A stretch of 64,000 nucleotides of DNA from Herbidospora yilanensis (lineage in GTDB: Bacteria > Actinomycetota > Actinomycetes > Streptosporangiales > Streptosporangiaceae), in the NCBI RefSeq assembly GCF_001570565.1, contig NZ_BBXE01000019.1, positions 62,001 to 126,000 on the forward strand, written 5' to 3'. The notes beneath the pieces were generated by a model that saw nothing but the letters and a program-made list of their open reading frames with translations, ran no database searches and was not told the origin of the DNA. Of this stretch, positions 1 to 8,125 are shown in pieces; the stretch's first letter is position 1; each line of letters begins with the position of its first letter. Made by a program: the position numbers and the translations under genes.

Positions 1-64
1 AGAAGAGACGCTTCACGGCGTCAATGCTAGGTGCGGTGGGGGGTGGTCCCTCTTGCGGCCCGAT

Positions 65-78
65 ATGTCATGTGACAT
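65..78. promoter_or_regulatory. Inverted-repeat operator candidate at the hydroxyproline operon start
   Basis: The arms ATGTCA and TGACAT flank a 2-nt centre. The palindrome overlaps a possible -10 (TATGTC, 64-69) and the ATG at 77, so a bound repressor would block transcription of a leaderless mRNA. ATGTCA recurs at 4639-4644 before the GntR gene of the same locus, which makes that protein the likely ligand. The pairing is inferred. Confidence 0.45.
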
Positions 79-1252
79 GGTACAAACCGTGGACGTTCTC
101 GTGGTCGGCGCCGGGATCGTGGGCGCTTCATGCGCCTATGCCCTTATGCGGGCCGGTGTGCGAGTAACGGTAGTCGATCGCGGGGGAGTGGCGTCGGGCA
201 CCACCGGCGCGGGCGAGGGCAACATCCTGGTGTCCGACAAGGAGCCGGGACCGGAACTGGAGCTGGCCCTCAGGTCCAACGACCTCTGGCGAGAGCTGGC
301 CGAGGAGTGCGGCGGCTTCGAGTGGGAGCCGAAGGGCGGCCTCGTCGTGGCCGAGACACCGGAGGTCCTCGACGCCCTCACTGCCTTCGCCGAGACCCAG
401 CGCCGGCACACCCGGGCCGCCGGAGCCGGCCCCGGCGATCCGGAGACCACGCCGCCCGCCTCGGGCGCGGTCGCCGCCGTCCCCGTCGCGGCCGGGAACC
501 TGCGTGACTTCGAGCCGCACATCGCCGACGGCCTCGCCGGGGGCCTGCACTACCCGCAGGACGCGCAGGTGCAGCCCATGCTGGCCGCCGCGCGCCTGCT
601 GAAGGCCTCCGGGGCGCGGCTGGTCCGTACCGCCGTGGAGCGTTTTCTCGTCTCCGGAGACCGGGTGACCGGGCTGCGCACGGGGCAGGGCGACCTGCAC
701 GCCGACGCCGTCGTCAACGCGGCGGGCACGTGGGCCGGGAACTTCCCGCAGGCGCCGCTGCCCATCCGGCCGCGCAAGGGGTTCATCCTGGTCACGCAGC
801 CGTTCGCGGTCCCGCCGGTCCGGCACAAGGTCTACACGGCCGCCTACGTCACCAACGTCGCCAGCGACGCCGAGGGGCTGGAGACCTCCGCCGTCATCGA
901 GTCGACCCGGGCGGGAACCGTGCTCATCGGGGCCTCCCGGCAGCGGGTCGGCCACGACACGGCGATCGACTACCCCGTCCTGGCGAGACTCGCCAGGCAG
1001 GCGATCGGGTTGTTCCCGGTGCTCAAGGACCGGCAGGTCATGCGGGCCTACGCGGGGCTGCGGCCGTACTCGCCGGATCATCTGCCGGTCATCGGGCCCG
1101 ACCACCGTCTCCGGAACCTCTTCCACGCCTGCGGGCACGAAGGCGCCGGCATCGGCCTGGCGCCGGCCACCGCCGAGATGATCACCGCCCAGATCGCCGG
1201 CGCGCGGCCGGCGGTCGATCCGGCGCCCTTCGCCCCGGGGAGGTTCGCGTGA
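77..1252 (+). CDS. FAD-dependent oxidoreductase, D-hydroxyproline dehydrogenase beta-subunit type
   Basis: A DadA/glycine-oxidase fold flavoprotein of 391 aa. The dinucleotide-binding motif VVGAGIVGAS lies at residues 9-18 and the C-terminal substrate and FAD segment with CGHEGAGIGLAP near 356-367. It probably oxidises cis-4-hydroxy-D-proline to the pyrroline carboxylate, passing electrons to the partner subunits. I start at ATG 77 because it leaves the usual short N-terminus before the Rossmann strand and has a possible -10 seven nt upstream; TTG 53 and ATG 65 are also in frame. The next gene overlaps by 4 nt (GTGA). Substrate assignment rests on the epimerase and deaminase downstream; sarcosine- or proline-type oxidases have similar sequences. 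Confidence 0.85.
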   Translation: MVQTVDVLVVGAGIVGASCAYALMRAGVRVTVVDRGGVASGTTGAGEGNILVSDKEPGPELELALRSNDLWRELAEECGGFEWEPKGGLVVAETPEVLDALTAFAETQRRHTRAAGAGPGDPETTPPASGAVAAVPVAAGNLRDFEPHIADGLAGGLHYPQDAQVQPMLAAARLLKASGARLVRTAVERFLVSGDRVTGLRTGQGDLHADAVVNAAGTWAGNFPQAPLPIRPRKGFILVTQPFAVPPVRHKVYTAAYVTNVASDAEGLETSAVIESTRAGTVLIGASRQRVGHDTAIDYPVLARLARQAIGLFPVLKDRQVMRAYAGLRPYSPDHLPVIGPDHRLRNLFHACGHEGAGIGLAPATAEMITAQIAGARPAVDPAPFAPGRFA

Positions 1253-1485
1253 TCGAGTTCCGGTTCGAGGGACGCCCGGTCGCCGCCGAGGAAGGCCAGT
1301 CGATCGGGGCCGCCCTGCACGCCGCCGGGATCCGGTCGTGGCGGACCACCCGGTTCGGCGGCCGGCCGCGCGGGCTCTTCTGCGCCGTCGGCGCCTGCTT
1401 CGACTGCCTGCTCACCGTCAACGGCACCCCCGACCAGCGCGCCTGCCAGACCGTGGCCCGCGCGGGCGACGAGGTGACCGGATGA
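1249..1485 (+). CDS. (2Fe-2S)-binding protein, D-hydroxyproline dehydrogenase gamma-subunit type
   Basis: A 78-aa plant-type ferredoxin-like subunit. Cysteines at residues 45, 50, 53 and 66 follow the C-x4-C-x2-C-x12-C spacing that binds one [2Fe-2S] cluster. Such small subunits (HcnA/SoxD-like) sit between the two flavin subunits of hydrogen-cyanide-synthase-type and hydroxyproline dehydrogenases. It overlaps the genes on both sides by 4 nt, so translation is probably coupled and subunit ratio fixed. Confidence 0.85.
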   Translation: MIEFRFEGRPVAAEEGQSIGAALHAAGIRSWRTTRFGGRPRGLFCAVGACFDCLLTVNGTPDQRACQTVARAGDEVTG

Positions 1486-2726
1486 CCTACGACCTGGCCG
1501 TCGTCGGGGCCGGGCCCGCCGGGCTGACCGCCGCCAGGGTGGCCGCCGCGCGGGGCCTTCGCGTGGCCCTCCTCGACGCCTACGCCAAACCCGGCGGCCA
1601 GTTCCTCCGGGGGACCGCGCCGCCCCGCCTGACCGGCGTCGACGTCATGCTCGGGCAGCGCGTCTGGGCGGTCGAGAAGTCCTCCGGCGGCTTCCGGGTC
1701 CACGCGTCCGCGACCACGACCGCCGCCACCCTGCTGGTCGCCACCGGCGCCCACGACCGGGTCGTGCCGTTCCCGGGCTGGGATCTGCCGGGCGTGCTGA
1801 CCGCCGGAGGCGCGCAGGCCCTGGTGAAGGGGGAGCGGATCAGGCCCGGCGAGGAGGCGGTGGTGGCCGGCACCGGGCCCTTCCTGCTGCCCGTCGCGGT
1901 CACACTGCTCGACGCGGGGGTGCGGGTCAAGGAGGTCCTGGAGGCCAACCGGCCCTCGCCCCGGATGGCCGCCGCGCTGGCCCGGGTCCCGTCGAAGGCC
2001 GGAGAGGCGCTGGGCTACGCCCGGCGGCTGGCCGCCGCGCGGGTGCCGTACCGGACCGGGCACGCCGTGGTCGCCGCCCACGGCGAGGACTCCGTCGAGG
2101 GCGTCACCGTCGCCCGGCTCACCCCCGGCTGGCGGCCCTACGCCTGGCGCACCGTCGACTGCGACACCGTCGCCGTCGGCTACGGCTTCACCCCGCAGGT
2201 CGACCTGCTGCTCCAGCTCGGCTGCGCGGTCGAGGGCGACCACGTCGTCACCGACGACCGGCAGCGGACCTCCGTCGATGGGGTGCTGGCCGCCGGCGAG
2301 GTCACCGGGGTCGCGGGGGCGCCCGGCGCCGTCGTCGAGGGCGCGCTGGCCGTGCACTCCCTGGTCGGCGAACCGCCGCCCCGGCTGCTCGCCGAGAAGG
2401 CGCGGCTGCGCCGGTTCGCGCGGGCCCTCGACCTGTCCTATCCGGTACGCGACGGCTGGCGTGACTGGCTCACGCCCGACACCGTCGTCTGCCGCTGTGA
2501 GGAGGTCACCCTGCGCGCGATCGACGAGGCCCGCGACCTCGGCGCGCACGACCCCCGCACCGTCAAGCTGCTGGCCCGGCCCGGAATGGGCTGGTGCCAG
2601 GGCCGCATGTGCGGCCACGCCGTCGCCAGGCTCACCGGGCATGAGCCGGCCCCCCAGAAACGGCCGTTCGCCCAGCCGATCACCCTCGCAGACCTGACCC
2701 TGCACGATCGAGAGGACAACGCGTGA
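1482..2726 (+). CDS. FAD/NAD(P)-binding oxidoreductase, D-hydroxyproline dehydrogenase alpha-subunit type
   Basis: A 414-aa flavoprotein with GAGPAGL near residues 10-16 and a second nucleotide-binding region in the middle. The C-terminus carries a BFD-like [2Fe-2S] site: Cys337-x-Cys339 and Cys372-x4-Cys377. This architecture (pyridine-nucleotide-disulphide oxidoreductase plus a C-terminal cluster) is typical of the HcnB-like alpha subunit that takes electrons from the beta subunit through the ferredoxin-like gamma subunit. ATG 1482 overlaps the stop of the gamma gene, and its own stop overlaps the next GTG, so this is one transcription unit. Confidence 0.85.
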   Translation: MTYDLAVVGAGPAGLTAARVAAARGLRVALLDAYAKPGGQFLRGTAPPRLTGVDVMLGQRVWAVEKSSGGFRVHASATTTAATLLVATGAHDRVVPFPGWDLPGVLTAGGAQALVKGERIRPGEEAVVAGTGPFLLPVAVTLLDAGVRVKEVLEANRPSPRMAAALARVPSKAGEALGYARRLAAARVPYRTGHAVVAAHGEDSVEGVTVARLTPGWRPYAWRTVDCDTVAVGYGFTPQVDLLLQLGCAVEGDHVVTDDRQRTSVDGVLAAGEVTGVAGAPGAVVEGALAVHSLVGEPPPRLLAEKARLRRFARALDLSYPVRDGWRDWLTPDTVVCRCEEVTLRAIDEARDLGAHDPRTVKLLARPGMGWCQGRMCGHAVARLTGHEPAPQKRPFAQPITLADLTLHDREDNA

Positions 2727-3592
2727 TCCGACCCTGGCACGGAATCATGGTGGCCACCGCACTCCCCTTCACGAGAGACCTGACCGTCGACTACGACGCC
2801 TTCGGCGCCCACTGCCGGCGGCTCGTCGACGAGGGGTGCGACGGCGTGGTGCCCAACGGCTCGCTGGGCGAATACCAGACCCTCACGCCCGACGAGCGCG
2901 CCCGGGTGGTCCGGACCGCCGTCGAGGCCGTCGGCGGCGAGCGGGTGCTGCCCGGCGTGGCCGCCTACGGCTCACGCGAGGCGCTGAGCTGGGCCGAACA
3001 GGCCCGCGACGCGGGGTGCGCGAGCGTGATGCTGCTGCCGCCCAACGCCTACCGGGCCGACGAGGGCGCGGTCCTGGAGCACTACCGGACCGTCGCCAAG
3101 GCCGGGCTGCCGATCGTCGCCTACAACAACCCGATCGACACCAAGGTCGACCTGACCCCGGCGTTGCTGGCCCGGCTGTTCGGCGAGGGCCTGATCGTGG
3201 CGGTGAAGGAGTTCACCGGCGACGTGCGGCGGGCGTACATGATCAGGGAGCTGGCTCCCGAGCTCGACCTGCTCGTGGGCTCCGACGACGTCGTCCTGGA
3301 ACTGCTCACCGCGGGGGCGAAGGGCTGGATCGCCGGGTTCCCCAACTCGGTGACCCGCAGGTGCGTCGACCTCTACCGGGCCGCCGCGGCCGGGGACCTG
3401 ACCACCGCGCTGCCGCTGTACCGGGATCTGCACCCCCTGCTCAGATGGGACGCGCGGGTAGAGTTCGTGCAGGCGATCAAGTTGTCGATGGACGTGGCCG
3501 GGCTCAACGGCGGCGCCTGCCGGCCGCCCCGCCTGCCGCTCCCCGCCGACGTCGCGGCCGAGATCAGCGCCGCCACAGAGAAGGTCATGTGA
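2723..3592 (+). CDS. DapA/NanA-family lyase, probable 1-pyrroline-4-hydroxy-2-carboxylate deaminase
   Basis: A 289-aa class I aldolase-fold enzyme. The Schiff-base lysine is Lys162 in AVKEFTGD, the conserved tyrosine is Tyr134 in YNNP, and an NGSLGE loop stands in the usual substrate-binding position. In hydroxyproline operons this family deaminates 1-pyrroline-4-hydroxy-2-carboxylate to 2-oxoglutarate semialdehyde. That role is inferred from context; sequence alone would also fit dihydrodipicolinate synthase or another 2-keto-acid lyase. The GTG start gives a 4-nt overlap with the upstream gene. Confidence 0.8.
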   Translation: MIRPWHGIMVATALPFTRDLTVDYDAFGAHCRRLVDEGCDGVVPNGSLGEYQTLTPDERARVVRTAVEAVGGERVLPGVAAYGSREALSWAEQARDAGCASVMLLPPNAYRADEGAVLEHYRTVAKAGLPIVAYNNPIDTKVDLTPALLARLFGEGLIVAVKEFTGDVRRAYMIRELAPELDLLVGSDDVVLELLTAGAKGWIAGFPNSVTRRCVDLYRAAAAGDLTTALPLYRDLHPLLRWDARVEFVQAIKLSMDVAGLNGGACRPPRLPLPADVAAEISAATEKVM

Positions 3593-3593
3593 C

Positions 3594-4592
3594 GTGCGCA
3601 CCCGAAGGATCTTCCACGCGGTGGACTCCCACACCGAGGGCATGCCCACCCGCGTGATCACCGGCGGCGTCGGGGTGATCCCCGGCGCCACCATGGCCGA
3701 GCGCCGCGAGCACTTCATGGCCCACCTCGATCACGTCCGCACCCTCCTCATGTACGAGCCCCGCGGCCACGCCGCCATGAGCGGCGCCGTCCTCCAGCCG
3801 CCCACCCGGCCCGACGCCGACTGGGGCGTGCTCTACATCGAGGTCTCCGGCTGCCTGCCGATGTGCGGCCACGGCACCATCGGCGTGGCGACCGTGCTGG
3901 TCGAGACCGGCATGGTCGAGGTCGTCGAGCCCGTGACCACGATCCGGCTCGACACCCCGGCCGGCCTGGTCACCGCGTCGGTGGCGGTCCGCGACGGCGT
4001 GGCCGAGTCGGTCACGATCGAGAACGTGCCCTCCTACGTCGAGGGCCTCGGCCGCACCGTGAAGGTCGGCGGGTTCGGCGAGCTCACCTACGACCTGGCC
4101 TACGGCGGCAACTTCTACGCCATCCTGCCGATCGAGTCGGTGGGGCTGCCGTTCGACCGGGCGTACAAGCAGCAGATCCTGGACGCCGGTCTCGCGATCA
4201 TGGACGCGATCAACGAGGACGAGCCCGTCCACCCCGTGGACCCCGGCATCCGCGGCTGCCACCACGTGCAGTTCCTCGCGCCCGGGTCGACCGCCCGGCA
4301 CTCGCGGCACGCGATGGCCATCCACCCCGGCTGGTTCGACCGCTCGCCGTGCGGCACCGGCACCAGCGCCCGCATGGCCCAGCTCCACGCCCGGGGCGAC
4401 TTGCCGATCGATGCCGATTTCACCAATGAGTCGTTCATCGGGACGCAGTTCACCGGACGCCTCGTGGGAACGGCCACCGTCGGAGACCGGCAGGCCGTGG
4501 TGCCGCACATCACCGGCCGCGCCTGGCTCACCGGCACCGCGCAGTACTTCCTTGATCCACGGGACCCGTTCCCGCGGGGATTCCTGCTGTGA
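3594..4592 (+). CDS. 4-hydroxyproline 2-epimerase (proline racemase family)
   Basis: A 332-aa PLP-independent racemase-fold protein. Both catalytic cysteines are present: Cys91 in MCGHGTIG and Cys253 in SPCGTGTSA. Family members with two cysteines are racemases or epimerases, whereas 3-hydroxyproline dehydratases have threonine at the second site. In this operon it would convert trans-4-hydroxy-L-proline to the cis-D form, the substrate of the dehydrogenase. GTG 3594 follows the previous stop by 1 nt. No oxoglutarate semialdehyde dehydrogenase follows, so the last step of the pathway must be encoded elsewhere. Confidence 0.88.
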   Translation: MRTRRIFHAVDSHTEGMPTRVITGGVGVIPGATMAERREHFMAHLDHVRTLLMYEPRGHAAMSGAVLQPPTRPDADWGVLYIEVSGCLPMCGHGTIGVATVLVETGMVEVVEPVTTIRLDTPAGLVTASVAVRDGVAESVTIENVPSYVEGLGRTVKVGGFGELTYDLAYGGNFYAILPIESVGLPFDRAYKQQILDAGLAIMDAINEDEPVHPVDPGIRGCHHVQFLAPGSTARHSRHAMAIHPGWFDRSPCGTGTSARMAQLHARGDLPIDADFTNESFIGTQFTGRLVGTATVGDRQAVVPHITGRAWLTGTAQYFLDPRDPFPRGFLL

Positions 4593-4603
4593 CCAGGCGG
4601 TCG

Positions 4604-4649
4604 CGTACCGGTCCGAACCGGTACGATCACCAGATCCGATGTCACGGAT
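4604..4649. promoter_or_regulatory. Promoter/operator region of the GntR regulator
   Basis: A perfect inverted repeat with 9-bp arms (CGTACCGGT at 4604-4612, ACCGGTACG at 4617-4625) and a 4-nt centre overlaps a possible -10 TACGAT (4622-4627). A second element, ATCCG-ATGTCA-CGGAT (4634-4649), contains the same ATGTCA half-site as the palindrome at 65-78. Either could be the regulator's own operator. Confidence 0.45.
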
Positions 4650-4658
4650 GGGAGTGGG

Positions 4659-5336
4659 ATGAGTGCGGGAGCAGAGGGACTCGGCCTGCCGGTCGTGGGT
4701 GAACGGCAGAGCCTGCGCGAACAGGTCGCGCAAGCCCTCAGAGACGCCTTGGTCGCGGGCGAGATGAGGCCGGGGGTCGTCTACTCCGCGCCGGTGCTCG
4801 CGGCCCAGTTCGGCGTCTCCGCGACCCCGGTCCGCGAGGCGATGCTCGACCTGGCCAAAGAGGGCCTGGTCGAGGCGGTGCGCAACAAGGGGTTCCGGGT
4901 CACCGAGATGTCCGACTCCGACCTCGACGACATCACCGAGATCCGCCGCCTCATCGAGGTGCCCACGGTCGCCAGGCTGGCCGAGTCGGGGCGCGAGGGC
5001 GACTTCGAGCGGCTGCGCCCGCTGGCCCGCGAGATCGTCAGCTCGGCCGAGCGCGGCGACCTGCTCACCTACGTGAACGCCGACCTGCGCTTCCACGTCG
5101 AGCTGCTGAGCCTGGCGGGCAACGCCCACCTGGTCGAGGTGGTGCGCGAACTGCGCGGCCGGGCCCGCCTCTACGGGCTGAAGGGCCTGGCCGACGCCGG
5201 GAAGCTGGTCGACTCGGCGCGCGAGCACGTCGAACTCCTCGACGCCCTGATCGACGGCGACCGGGCCGCGGCCGAGCACATCATGGGCCACCACATCCAG
5301 CACGTCCGCGGCATCTGGGCCAACAAGCCGGAGTAA
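4659..5336 (+). CDS. GntR-family transcriptional regulator, FadR/FCD type
   Basis: A 225-aa regulator. The N-terminal winged helix-turn-helix spans about residues 18-85 (core LAAQFGVSATPVREAMLDLA) and an all-helical FCD ligand-binding domain spans about 90-218, with metal-binding-type residues in FHVELL, EHVELLDAL and HHIQH. Its position after the catabolic operon suggests that it senses hydroxyproline or a pathway intermediate and represses the operon. The gene has its own promoter region with a long inverted repeat. ATG 4659 is preceded by GGGAGTGGG. Confidence 0.88.
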   Translation: MSAGAEGLGLPVVGERQSLREQVAQALRDALVAGEMRPGVVYSAPVLAAQFGVSATPVREAMLDLAKEGLVEAVRNKGFRVTEMSDSDLDDITEIRRLIEVPTVARLAESGREGDFERLRPLAREIVSSAERGDLLTYVNADLRFHVELLSLAGNAHLVEVVRELRGRARLYGLKGLADAGKLVDSAREHVELLDALIDGDRAAAEHIMGHHIQHVRGIWANKPE

Positions 5337-5337
5337 C

Positions 5338-6228
5338 TCACCCGGAGCGGGCGGCCCCCACCGAGGCGACCACCACACACCCGATGGCGGCCCACTCGCG
5401 CAGGTGCAGGATCTCGCCGAGCACGACGAGCCCCACGAGGGCGGCGACGGCCGGTTCGAGCGACATCAGGATGCCGAACACCCGCTTCGGCATCCTGCGC
5501 AGCGCCTCCAGCTCCAGCGAGTAGGGGATCACCGACGACAGCAGCCCGACGCCGAGCCCGATCAGCAGGATCGCCGGGTCGAGCAGCCCCAGGCCGCCCG
5601 AGACGATCCCCGGCGGCGCGATCACGAGGGTCGCGACGACCATGGCGAAGGCCAGCCCCGACGTGCCGGGGAACCGCTGCCCCACCGACGCCGACAACAG
5701 GATGTACGCCCCCCAGCAGACCCCGGCCCCGGCGGCGAACGCGATCCCGACCCAGTCGGCGTTCGCGGCGTCGCCCCAGGGGGCGAGCAGCACGATCCCG
5801 GTCGCGGCCAGCCCCACCCAGAGGAGGTCGAGCCGCCGCCGGGACGCCGCCACGGCCACGGCCAGCGGCCCCATGAACTCGATGGCGACCGCGATGCCGA
5901 TGGGCAGCCGCGCCAGCGCCTCGTAGAACGAGAGGTTCATCAGCGCCAGGATCGCCCCGAACGCCACCCCGATCCCGATGCTCTCCCACGAGAGCCCCCT
6001 GACCCGGGGCCGGACGAACGCGACCAGCACGAGCGTGCCCGCGGCGATCCTCAGGAAGACCACGGCGGTGGGGGAGAGCTGCGCGAACAGGTTCTTGGCC
6101 AGCCCCGCGCCGATCTGCACCGAGACGATGCCCAGCATCACCAGCAGCGGCGGCGGAACGGCGTCGGCGAGCCGGAACGACCCCTTGTACGCCCCCGCGT
6201 CAGCGGTCACTTTCGTCCCACCCCTCAC
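5338..6228 (-). CDS. EamA/DMT-family transporter (RhtA-like)
   Basis: A 296-aa integral membrane protein with two tandem EamA repeats and about ten hydrophobic segments. RhtA-type members export amino acids such as threonine and homoserine. It runs convergently to the GntR gene, the two stops being 1 nt apart. The GTG at 6228 is the longest sensible start; a GTG at 6210 with a GGTGGG element 6 nt upstream is an alternative. A possible -10 TACAGT lies at 6252-6247. Substrate unknown. Confidence 0.85.
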   Translation of the reverse strand: MRGGTKVTADAGAYKGSFRLADAVPPPLLVMLGIVSVQIGAGLAKNLFAQLSPTAVVFLRIAAGTLVLVAFVRPRVRGLSWESIGIGVAFGAILALMNLSFYEALARLPIGIAVAIEFMGPLAVAVAASRRRLDLLWVGLAATGIVLLAPWGDAANADWVGIAFAAGAGVCWGAYILLSASVGQRFPGTSGLAFAMVVATLVIAPPGIVSGGLGLLDPAILLIGLGVGLLSSVIPYSLELEALRRMPKRVFGILMSLEPAVAALVGLVVLGEILHLREWAAIGCVVVASVGAARSG

Positions 6229-6230
6229 CC

Positions 6231-6295
6231 GGAATCAGCGGGTCTCACTGTAAGGGGCAAAACCCAAGATCGCTCCTGATTCCGCTCTGTGAGAC
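6231..6295. repeat. Interleaved inverted repeats upstream of the EamA gene
   Basis: Two inverted pairs cross one another: GGAATCAG (6231-6238) with CTGATTCC (6276-6283), and GTCTCAC (6242-6248) with GTGAGAC (6289-6295). A small GGG/CCC hairpin lies between. In RNA this topology could form an H-type pseudoknot; in DNA it is two palindromes sharing a spacer. It lies between the ABC permease stop and the EamA start. Confidence 0.5.
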
Positions 6296-6306
6296 GGTCC
6301 GGGGAG

Positions 6307-7071
6307 CTACTCCCAGCGGAACCAGCGGGCCGCCGCGGCCAGGGCCAGCACCGCCCACGACAGCAGCACCAGCGCCGCGCCCATGGGGAATCCGCCCACC
6401 CCGGTCAGCACCGACCGCACTCCGTCGGTCAGGGCGGTGATCGGCAGGATCTCCAGCAGCGGCCGGATGCTCTCGGGGAAGGCCGAGACGGGCAGCACCA
6501 CCCCGCCCAGCGCGAGCAGCAGCAGGTAGACCAGGTTGGCCCCGGCCAGCGTCGCCTCGGCGCGCAGGGTGCCGGCCATCAGCAGCCCGAGGCCGCTGAA
6601 GGCCGCCGTGCCCAGGACGACCAGCAGCGCCACCGTCAGCGGGTTGCCGTGGGGCGACCAGCCGAGCGCGAGCGCCACCAGCACCAGCACCACGATCTGC
6701 AGCACCTCCACCACGATCACCGCGGCGGTCTTGGCCAGCATGAGGCCGGTCCGCGACAGGGGAGTGGCCCCCAGGCGTTTCAGGACGCCGTAGCGCCGCT
6801 CGAAGCCGGTCGCGATGGCCTGGCCGGTGAACGCCGTCGAGAGCACCGCCAGGGCCAGCACGCCGGGCGCGACGAAGTCGACCCGGGGGCCCTCGACGTC
6901 GAGGAACGGCGCCTTGGAGAAGCCCACGAGCAGCAGGATCGGGATGATCAGCGTCAGCAGGAGCTGCTCGCCGTTGCGCAGCGTGGCGCGGACCTCCGCG
7001 CCCGCCTGGGCGAGCACCATCCGCGCGAGCGGGGCGGCCCCGGGCGCCGGAGACAGGTCGAGGGTGGTCAA
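6307..7071 (-). CDS. ABC-2 type transporter permease
   Basis: A 254-aa membrane protein with six predicted hydrophobic segments in the ABC-2 fold, including LLLTLIIPILLLVGF near the N-terminus and a C-terminal segment ending at WFRWE. It pairs with the ATPase upstream. I start at TTG 7071: it overlaps the ATPase stop by 4 nt and is preceded by GGAG with 5-nt spacing. Such pairs export drugs or lipids; the substrate is unknown. Confidence 0.88.
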   Translation of the reverse strand: MTTLDLSPAPGAAPLARMVLAQAGAEVRATLRNGEQLLLTLIIPILLLVGFSKAPFLDVEGPRVDFVAPGVLALAVLSTAFTGQAIATGFERRYGVLKRLGATPLSRTGLMLAKTAAVIVVEVLQIVVLVLVALALGWSPHGNPLTVALLVVLGTAAFSGLGLLMAGTLRAEATLAGANLVYLLLLALGGVVLPVSAFPESIRPLLEILPITALTDGVRSVLTGVGGFPMGAALVLLSWAVLALAAAARWFRWE

Positions 7072-7976
7072 CGTAGCTCCCGTCCGGTCAGCTCCAGGAA
7101 GACGTCTTCCAGGGTGCGCCGCTCGATGCTGAGGTCTTCGGTCGTCACGCCCTCGGTGGCGCACCACGCGGTCACCGTGGCCAGCATCGACGGGTCGACC
7201 TGGCCCTCGATGATGTAGTGGCCGGCCGGGGACTCCTTGGCCGCGCTCCCGGGCGGCAGGGCGCTGAGCACCTCGTCGAGGTTGAGCCCCGGGCGGGCCC
7301 GGAACCGGAGCTGGCGCTCGGCGCCGGTCAGCTCGGCGGGAGAGCCCTCGGCGACCACACGGCCCCGGTCGATGATCACGACGTGGTCGGACAACTTCTC
7401 GGCCTCGTCCATGTGGTGGGTGGTGAGCACCACCGACACCCCGGCCGCGCGCAGCTCGCGCACCATGTCCCAGCAGGCGTGCCGGGCCTGCGGGTCGAGC
7501 CCGGCCGTCGGTTCGTCGAGGAAGACCAGTTCGGGACGGCCGATGACGGCCGCCGCGAGCCCGAGCCGCTGCTGCTGGCCGCCGGACAGCCGCCGGTAGG
7601 GGGTGCGGGCGTGGTCGGCGAGCCCCAGCCGGTCGAGCAGGGCCGACGGGTCGAGCGGGTGGGCGTGGAAACGCGAGACCAGCCGCAGCCACTCTCCGGC
7701 GCGGGCCGCCTGGGGCACCCCGCCGGACTGGAGCATGATCCCGATCCGCGGCTTCAGCTCCGGATCGTCGGGCGCGAGCCCGAGGACCCGCACCGAGCCC
7801 GAGTCGGCCGTGCGGAAGCCCTCGCAGATCTCGATCGTCGAGGTCTTCCCGGCGCCGTTGGGGCCGAGCACCGAGGTCACCTCGCCCCGGCGGCAGCGCA
7901 GGTCGAGGTGGTCGACCGCGGTCACCCGGCCGTAGCGCTTGACCAGATCGCGGACCTCGACCGCGGCGTCTTCCAT
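7068..7976 (-). CDS. ABC transporter ATP-binding protein (DrrA-like)
   Basis: A 302-aa ATPase. Walker A is GPNGAGKTS near residue 38, the signature is LSGGQQQRLGLA, Walker B is LVFLDEPTAGLD, and the H-loop lies in TTHHMDEAE. A C-terminal domain of about 80 residues follows, as in daunorubicin-resistance (DrrA) type ATPases. It is the first gene of a two-gene efflux operon. ATG 7976 begins the conserved N-terminus; an in-frame upstream extension has no family character. Confidence 0.9.
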   Translation of the reverse strand: MEDAAVEVRDLVKRYGRVTAVDHLDLRCRRGEVTSVLGPNGAGKTSTIEICEGFRTADSGSVRVLGLAPDDPELKPRIGIMLQSGGVPQAARAGEWLRLVSRFHAHPLDPSALLDRLGLADHARTPYRRLSGGQQQRLGLAAAVIGRPELVFLDEPTAGLDPQARHACWDMVRELRAAGVSVVLTTHHMDEAEKLSDHVVIIDRGRVVAEGSPAELTGAERQLRFRARPGLNLDEVLSALPPGSAAKESPAGHYIIEGQVDPSMLATVTAWCATEGVTTEDLSIERRTLEDVFLELTGRELR

Positions 7977-8125
7977 GCCTCCGAGTGTAGGGAGTGAGCA
8001 CCCCGCCTCCGTCCGCGACCGGGCCGGTAAAGGCTTGCTCCGGGAACGCCCACGGTCCCCGACAGGGGTGTTTGTGCGTGTAAGGGTGGAATTGTCCCCA
8101 CGGCTCAACGCAAGGAGGGCGGCGC

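Noticed and set aside
1-11. AGAAGAGACGC at the window start, also present at about 19484 in the helicase leader
   Set aside because: An 11-bp match is expected by chance many times in 64 kb, and the surroundings differ.
1182-2705. Long open frame on the minus strand opposite the dehydrogenase subunits
   Set aside because: It mirrors the high GC3 of the real genes, is rich in Gly, Arg and Pro, and has no domain. The plus-strand genes there have clear motifs and overlapping starts and stops.
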